From NCBI RefSeq assembly GCF_000826065.2, contig NZ_LN623543.1, positions 1 to 64,000 of the forward strand: a stretch of DNA of 64,000 bases. The letters are read 5' to 3'. Below, in pieces: positions 59,292-64,000 of this stretch. Positions within the stretch are counted from its first letter, which is position 1. Each line of letters starts with the position of its first letter. The DNA comes from Tessaracoccus massiliensis (lineage in GTDB: Bacteria > Actinomycetota > Actinomycetes > Propionibacteriales > Propionibacteriaceae). The position numbers were made by a program, and so were the translations under genes. A model generated the notes under the pieces. That model ran no database searches and was not told the origin of the DNA. It was given only the letters and a program-made list of their open reading frames with translations.

Positions 59292-60178
59292 TTATGCCGC
59301 CAGTGTAGCGGCGGGGTTGTAGATGAGTTCGTACTCGATGGGGGTGAGTTTCCCGAGGCGTCGTTGACGACGTTTCCGGTGGTACTTGCCCTCGATCCAC
59401 GAGACGATCTCGAGGCGGAGTTCGTGGCGGGTAGTCCAGGGTTGGCGGTCGAGGACGTTCTTCTGCAGCAGGGCGAAGAACGACTCCATCGCAGCGTTGT
59501 CACCACAGGCCCCGACGCGGCCCATTGAGCCGCGTAGCCCGTGACGTTTCAGGGCTTTCAGGAAGCGTCTGGAGCGGAATTGAGAGCCGCGGTCCGAGTG
59601 CACGATCACTCCGGTGGGCCGGCCTCGGTGAGCCACGGCCATCTCAAGAGCGTTGACCGCGATCCGGGCCTTCATCCGCGAGTCGATCGAGTAGCCCACG
59701 ATCCGGTTGGAGAACACATCCTTGATCGCACACAGATACACCTTTCCCTCGCGGGTACGGTGCTCGGCGAGGTCGGTGAGCCATAGTTCGTTGGGGCCGT
59801 CGGCGCTGAGCTGCCTGTTGACCAGGTCATCGTGGACGGGCGCGCCGGCTTTCTTGTACCGGGACTTGCGTTTCACAATGGTCGATTGGATGCCGGCGAC
59901 CCGGCACAGCCGCCACACGCGCCGTTCCGAGAGTGTGTACCCGAGCTCGGTGATGTCGTCGGCCAGTACCCGGTAGCCGCCTTCTGGATCGTCACCGTGG
60001 AGCTGGTGCAGCACCGAGATGAGCTCTTGCTCTTCGGCCTCACGGGCGGAGACAGGCTGTTTGAGCCATTTGTAGTAGCCCTGTGTGGAGAATCCCAGTA
60101 TCCGGCACGCGACCGCCACCGGCACCCTCACCGGGGCACCCGACAGCAGCCATCTCCTTGGACGTCCGGATAGATCAT
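59292..60178 (-). pseudogene. IS3 OrfB transposase, frame broken near its start
   Basis: DDE integrase-type transposase. The long frame (59292-60131) shows VPVAVACRILGFSTQGYYKWLK, HGDDPEGGYRVLADDI, ELWLTDLAEHRT (first Asp), VIVHSDRGSQFRS (second Asp), GDNAAMESFFALLQKNVLD (Glu) and the end LIYNPAATLAA, all catalytic residues present. The natural start should be ATG 60178, which overlaps the orfA stop (ATGA, -1 frame, as usual for IS3). From there the reading MIYPDV-KEMAAVG-APVRVPVAVA needs two single-base insertions removed, one near 60160 and one near 60140. Without that, no OrfB or OrfAB fusion can be made, so the element is likely immobile. Confidence 0.75.
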
Positions 60179-60489
60179 TGTGGGGGTGTGATGTGAGCCT
60201 GCGACAGATACGCTGCTGCGCGGCGTAGCACCTCGTTTTCCATCTCCAACTCACGGATCCGGCGCAACGCCTGGGACATGTCCTTGCGTGCCTCGGGGTC
60301 CGTGGTGGGTGTCATCCCGTGGGACTGGAACCTGGCGTCACGGACCCACGCCTGCAGCGTGGTCTTCGCGACACCCAGGTCCTTGACGACCTGCTTTTGC
60401 GGGATGCCTGAGGCGACCAACGCGACCGCCTCGCGCTTGAACTCCTCGGTGTAAGTGATCTTCGCCCATGATTGCCATCCTTTCAGCAC
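60175..60489 (-). CDS. IS3 OrfA
   Basis: 104 residues with the helix-turn-helix of IS3 OrfA (YTEEFKREAVALVASGIPQKQVVKDLGVAKTTLQAWVRDA split here) and the leucine-zipper-like end ELEMENEVLRRAAAYLSQA. It is intact. ATG 60489 is internal to a frame near the right end. In working elements it is fused to OrfB by -1 frameshifting; see OrfB. Confidence 0.88.
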   Translation of the reverse strand: MLKGWQSWAKITYTEEFKREAVALVASGIPQKQVVKDLGVAKTTLQAWVRDARFQSHGMTPTTDPEARKDMSQALRRIRELEMENEVLRRAAAYLSQAHITPPQ

Positions 60490-60538
60490 GACCTTCTAGA
60501 AGTCATGCGGTCTTGAAGTCAACCAAACCCTTCAGCAG

Positions 60539-60803
60539 TCCCTCGGAGCACTGGCGCAAGATCTGGTCGAACAACCCCATCGAGCGTCTCAACCGCGAGA
60601 TCAAACGCCGCGCTGACGTGGTCCAGATCTTCCCCGACCGAGGATCGGTGACCCGCCTGATCGGCGCGATCCTGCTCGAACAACACGAAGAATGGCACTA
60701 CGGCGAACGCCGCTACCTGTCAGAGACCTCCATGCGACGCCTTACCGAGACCCTCCAACAACGCGCCGACCAGACCCTCAACCCCCTCCCATTGACCGCC
60801 TAG
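60539..60803 (+). pseudogene. IS256-family transposase, C-terminal fragment
   Basis: 86 residues: SEHWRKIWSNNPIERLNREI, KRRADVVQIFPDRGSVTRLI and LLEQHEEWHYGERRYLSETSM, the classic C-terminus of mutator/IS256 transposases, ending PLPLTA and a stop at 60803. The N-terminal 300 or so residues are absent; the IS3 end abuts it. Confidence 0.85.
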
Positions 60804-61166
60804 AAAAACACCACCGAAAGGGACTTGACCAGCCTCCCAGAACCGCGGTCAACGCGCGCCAACCCAACGATCCAATCCAGCCCCGATTGGCCTACGGCGG
60901 TCCCGTTGTGTCACAACCTGGGTCGCATCACTGCGAGCAGCGACCGTTCTTGGGGTGGATTGTCAGTGCTGAACCGTCGAATAGGGCCAAGGAGCATGAG
61001 GGTGAGGAGCTAGAGGTGCATGTGTGCGGATGTGATGTATGAGGAGGCGAGTGCGTTCGCGGACGGTGCGGCTGGCCACCGGGTGAGCGAGACGAAGAAC
61101 AGCGAGCGACAAGAAGCGGTCCGAGCCAGGGCAGGCGCAAGCCGACTACGAACAGGAGAACCCGCC
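60804..61166. other. Gene-free 363 bases between the IS256 relic and the XRE pseudogene
   Basis: The first 60 bases are probably the IS256 right end (GGACTTGACC). Near 61090-61166 there are short pieces such as HRVSETKNSERQEAVRARA and, in another frame, QADYEQENPP with a stop overlapping the next ATG. They look like the worn C-terminus of a HigB-type toxin that would have preceded the antitoxin. This is a weak reading. Nothing else seen. Confidence 0.35.
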
Positions 61167-61483
61167 ATGAGCACTACACCATCTGGATACGTTGACCTCG
61201 ATGACCTCCGCACTGAGGTCGATGCCTCTTACACCGATGCGCAGTGCCAGGAGTACGCCGACGCTGAAGCTGACGCAGACACTCAGATCGCTCTAGCTGA
61301 GTTGGTCTACAAGATGCGCACCGAAGCAGGAATCAGTCAAACCGAACTGGCGCGCCGGATGGGGCTCGGCAGCCCTTCATCTCGGACTTGGAGTGAGGTG
61401 GCCGAACCCCAACGGTGGCCAGGCTCAACCGGATTTCGCACGCCACGGGTAACCGGCTCCGGCTGGTGGCTGAGCCCGCATAG
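61167..61483 (+). pseudogene. XRE-family antitoxin (HigA-like), frameshifted
   Basis: Starts ATG 61167 after AGGAGA with STTPSGYVDLDDLRTEVDAS, a helix-turn-helix begins (VYKMRTEAGISQTELARRMG), then the frame shifts at about 61362. In the second frame ARQPFISDLE, a TGA (61394-61396), and GGRTPTVARLNRISHATGN with the stop at 61481. Both the shift and the TGA must be undone to obtain a normal HigA of about 105 residues. It is probably dead. Confidence 0.75.
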
Positions 61484-61567
61484 GCTCTGTGCTTCTCTCA
61501 AAACTCCTTCTGTGGATAACTCTGGCTCCGTCCGGTTTTGTCAGAGTGGCCGTTTAATATCGGTTGT

Positions 61568-62968
61568 ATGAACGAGATGCGGGCTCTGACACAGCGGTAC
61601 ATCGCCGCACTGTGGGACACCGCGCGCTCACAGGGAAGCGACGAAACCGCTCACGAGGTGTTGGCTGGGCTGGTCGAAGATCTGGCCGAAGCCGAGGCTC
61701 AACTGGCCGGGTTGAAGCTGCACCTGCTCCACGAAGCCCGCCTCTCTGGCGCCGACGCCGTGGTGGCCGGGGTGCGGGAATCGGTGCGCACCACCACAGC
61801 GCAGGCCACCTCCACGTTGAAACTTTCCGTCGAGTTGGGTGAGCGCTTCGAGGTGATCGGGTCCGCGTTGAACGACGGCAACATCTCACTGGCGCAGGCC
61901 GAGGCGATCGTGGCGGGGCTACGGAAACTACCTTCGCGGTTGACGCGGGCCGAGCTCGTCCGGTGTCAGGAAACGATCCTGGAGTACACCGACACCTTCG
62001 GCCCCAGCGAACTGCGGACCTTGGCGTCGCGGTTGCTGGAGATCATCGACCCGGAACAGGCCGAACTGGAGGACGCCAAACGCCTCGCAGCCGAAGAACG
62101 CGCCGCCCGGCGGGGCCGGTTCCTGCGCCTCTCGCCGGATTTTCATGGGTCGATGCGGATCACGGGCCAGTTGCCTGTGGCTGATGCCGCGCAGTTGGCT
62201 GCCCAGTTGGATGCGTTGATGCCGTCGATCTCGTCGTATGCGGAGACCGGTGAGGTCCCGGGCCCGGACGTGCGGCGTGCTGATGCGCTGGTGTTGCTGT
62301 GTCAGGGAGCGGCGAACGCCGGCACCCTGCCCGCCCACGGCGGGGACCGCCCCACGGTGCACATCACCATGGACTTCGACACCCTCGTCTCCGGGCTGGG
62401 CAGCATTGACCTGCTCGGCCATGATTCCGTGGACGGGATCTCCGCCGGTGAAGCACGGCGCCTGGCCTGTAACGCGAACATCATCCCCGTCGTGCTCGAC
62501 GGAACGTCACGTCCGTTGGATGTGGGCCGCGAGAAGCGGTTGTTCACCCCGGCGATGATCGCGGCCCTTGCTGAACGGGACAAGGGCTGTGCTTTCCCCA
62601 ACTGCCACGTCCCGCCGGCGTCGTGTCACGCGCACCACATCGTGCCCTGGTGGGCATGGGGACCCACCTGCGTCTCGAACGAGGTGTTGCTGTGTCCGCA
62701 CCACCACAGGGTGGTGGAACCAGACCCGAACCAACCTGAAGAGTCGCAATGGCAGGTCCACCTCGACGAGGTCACAGGGCTGCCGTGGTTCACCCCACCC
62801 AGACACATCGATCCCAGGCGAAGGCCCCGGCAGAACGCCAGATTCATCCTCCACCACATCAAACTCGAACCCGCCGCTGGGACACCACCATGCCCACCCG
62901 AGAGCAGGGAGCTCATCCTCAAGGACCTGCTCCAACACGCCTCACCGGCTTGGGTGGGGAGTGACTAG
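61568..62968 (+). CDS. DUF222 / HNH endonuclease (13E12 repeat family)
   Basis: 466 residues. The N-terminal DUF222 part is helical (AEAEAQLAGLKLHLLHEARLSGADAV, LAQAEAIVAGLRKLP), and the C-terminal HNH nuclease has CAFPNCHVPPASCHAHHIVPWWAWG, then VSNEVLLCPHHHRVVE, with the His-His and Cys pairs for metal in place. The family is repeated in mycobacterial and propionibacterial genomes and linked to mobile DNA; function unknown. ATG 61568 is 7 bases after TAATAT (61555-61560), suggesting a leaderless mRNA. Intact, at the edge of the decayed zone. Confidence 0.9.
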   Translation: MNEMRALTQRYIAALWDTARSQGSDETAHEVLAGLVEDLAEAEAQLAGLKLHLLHEARLSGADAVVAGVRESVRTTTAQATSTLKLSVELGERFEVIGSALNDGNISLAQAEAIVAGLRKLPSRLTRAELVRCQETILEYTDTFGPSELRTLASRLLEIIDPEQAELEDAKRLAAEERAARRGRFLRLSPDFHGSMRITGQLPVADAAQLAAQLDALMPSISSYAETGEVPGPDVRRADALVLLCQGAANAGTLPAHGGDRPTVHITMDFDTLVSGLGSIDLLGHDSVDGISAGEARRLACNANIIPVVLDGTSRPLDVGREKRLFTPAMIAALAERDKGCAFPNCHVPPASCHAHHIVPWWAWGPTCVSNEVLLCPHHHRVVEPDPNQPEESQWQVHLDEVTGLPWFTPPRHIDPRRRPRQNARFILHHIKLEPAAGTPPCPPESRELILKDLLQHASPAWVGSD

Positions 62969-63120
62969 GAAAGCGCTCGACTCCTCACGTCCTTCGATAC
63001 ACCTCGCAGCGACCTTGTCTGTGGTGCTGTTGGCTTCCCGCGAGGCACTCAGGACTCGACTCTCGGCCCGCTCATCGTCCGACATGTAACGTTGTCGCAG
63101 GTTCGTGGAAGGTGGTGCGT

Positions 63121-64000
63121 GTGAGGGTTGTGGTGGCGGCAATTGGCAGCCGTGGCGATGTGGCCCCGTTCGCCAACCTCGCGGCTCGCTTCGCCTCGGC
63201 TGGGCACGACGTCACGCTGATCACCCACGCAACCCTGCGGCATCTCGTGGACCCGACCATTCCGGTCAACGAGGCTGCCAGTGATCCGGGGGAGCTGATG
63301 GCCAGCCCCGCCGCGAAAGCCGTGAAGCGGGGCAACATCAGGCAGCTCAACGCCACCCGGCACGTCTTCGCCGAGTTCGTGCACTCGGCCTTCGAGCCCG
63401 CCACCGAAGCGCTCGAAGACGCCGCCGTGCTGATCGCCTCCACCTTCGCGATCGGCGCAGTCAACGAGGCGGTGCGGCGAGGGATACCGGTGGTGCGCGC
63501 CCACATGTGGCCCGAGTATCCCGAGCTGGACGGTCCCATGCCGCTACTGCCGTACGGCTGGTTGGCGCCGAGGCCTGTGGTGCGACAGGCGCGTGCCGGG
63601 CTGCGCCGCGTCGAGAAGTACCTGGGTGGCGTGCGGGGCTGGTGGCGGCGCGGCAGGCTGCATCTGGAGGCCCGCCACCCGGTGGGCCTGACGACGGCGA
63701 CGCTCGGTTCCCTCTACGCCTTCAGCCCGCACCTGATCGACGAGTACCCTGCGGACGGCACTGTGACCGGCTGGTGGACGGATCCCCGCCGTGACCCTGC
63801 ACTCTCCGGCCCTCTGGTGGAGGCGTTGGCGAGCGGCGACGACTGGATCTTCATCGGCTTCGGTTCCATGGCCCAAGATGATCCGCAGGCCCTCCTCCGA
63901 CGGGTGGGGGAGGCGTGTGCGCAGGTGCGGGTCCGCGCCGTCGTCCAGGTGGGTGACGTGCGCGGCACGCCTCACCCCAACCTGCTCTGCGTGGGGGACG
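63121..64000 (+). CDS. Glycosyltransferase, GT-B / UGT-like (partial)
   Basis: 293 residues visible, and the gene runs off the window. RVVVAAIGSRGDVAPFANLA is the N-terminal signature of GT1 (sterol/macrolide glucosyltransferase-like) enzymes with the GSRGD loop, and DWIFIGFGSMAQDDPQALLRRV is the start of the nucleotide-sugar domain. Substrates are probably a lipid or polyketide acceptor and UDP-sugar, by family. GTG 63121 follows GGAAGG (63107-63112) by 8 bases. An in-frame GTG at 63115 is possible. Confidence 0.85.
   Translation, partial: MRVVVAAIGSRGDVAPFANLAARFASAGHDVTLITHATLRHLVDPTIPVNEAASDPGELMASPAAKAVKRGNIRQLNATRHVFAEFVHSAFEPATEALEDAAVLIASTFAIGAVNEAVRRGIPVVRAHMWPEYPELDGPMPLLPYGWLAPRPVVRQARAGLRRVEKYLGGVRGWWRRGRLHLEARHPVGLTTATLGSLYAFSPHLIDEYPADGTVTGWWTDPRRDPALSGPLVEALASGDDWIFIGFGSMAQDDPQALLRRVGEACAQVRVRAVVQVGDVRGTPHPNLLCVGD

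Larger units (their letters stand above)
59264..60538 (-). mobile_element. IS3 family insertion sequence
   Basis: About 1275 bp with inverted ends: CTGCTGAAGG-TTTGGTTGAC (59264-59283) against GTCAACCAAACCCTTCAGCAG (60518-60538 in part), the left copy lacking one G. Encodes orfA and orfB on the minus strand. Flanks do not give a target duplication, and the element is bordered by remains of two different transposases (IS5 left, IS256 right). Confidence 0.85.

Overview
The window is from a high-GC actinobacterium, most likely a member of the Propionibacteriaceae. The evidence is the 16S signature, a 16S-23S spacer without tRNA genes, the long insertion in the middle of 23S rRNA that is typical of high-GC Gram-positives, a PPA1309-family gene (the family is named from Cutibacterium acnes), and typical actinobacterial gene order (tlyA-nadK-recN, pyrG-NUDIX-xerD, parA-scpA-scpB-rluB, uvrD2 and a UPF0182 gene). 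All calls come from reading the sequence; no database search was run.

Layout. 1-5.3 kb: one complete rRNA operon (16S, 23S, 5S) with a 23S processing stalk and a terminator. 5.5-15.4 kb: a tightly overlapping run of housekeeping genes (TPR protein with a repetitive basic region, HAD phosphatase, small protein, tlyA, nadK, recN, membrane protein, pyrG, NUDIX, xerD), meeting an Eis-type acetyltransferase head-on. 16.7-17.1 kb: a gene-free stretch with a good promoter, several hairpins and two long hairpins sharing one heptanucleotide loop; it may encode a small RNA. 17.1-20.6 kb: parA, a small DUF, scpA, scpB and rluB (chromosome segregation). 20.6-27.5 kb: TY-Chap-like protein, PPOX protein, universal stress protein, the HrpA helicase and an acyl-CoA thioesterase. 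27.5-30.2 kb: two sigma factors, divergently arranged (a group 2 SigB-like factor and the principal SigA). 30.2-33.3 kb: a secreted beta-helix-like protein and a GCS2/amidotransferase pair. 33.4-44.5 kb: an aminotransferase, then recC-recB-recD facing a divergent uvrD2, which makes a double-strand-break repair island. 44.5-54.9 kb: short ThiF/cyclodehydratase-like protein, DUF2342 metalloprotease, Lon-like PDZ protease, PPA1309 protein, UPF0182 protein, an M16 peptidase pair and an aldo/keto reductase.

54.9-61.5 kb is a zone of decay and mobile DNA: an abgT/amidohydrolase fusion by deletion, a frameshifted membrane gene, a vapBC locus whose toxin is cut by an IS110 relic, the initiator tRNA, an IS5-type relic, an IS3 element with a damaged transposase frame, an IS256 relic and a broken XRE antitoxin. 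A DUF222/HNH gene and the start of a glycosyltransferase close the window.

A recurrent theme is leaderless start sites. At least ten genes have a TANNNT-like hexamer exactly 7 (once 8) bases before ATG or GTG, and this decides several start codons here. I did not find a CRISPR array, a complete prophage or an obviously new multi-gene defence system. The most unusual signals are the twin CTCATAC hairpins at 16.7-17.03 kb, three 9-bp repeats with an exact 21-bp period at 45.1 kb, and the decayed 54.9-61.5 kb zone.
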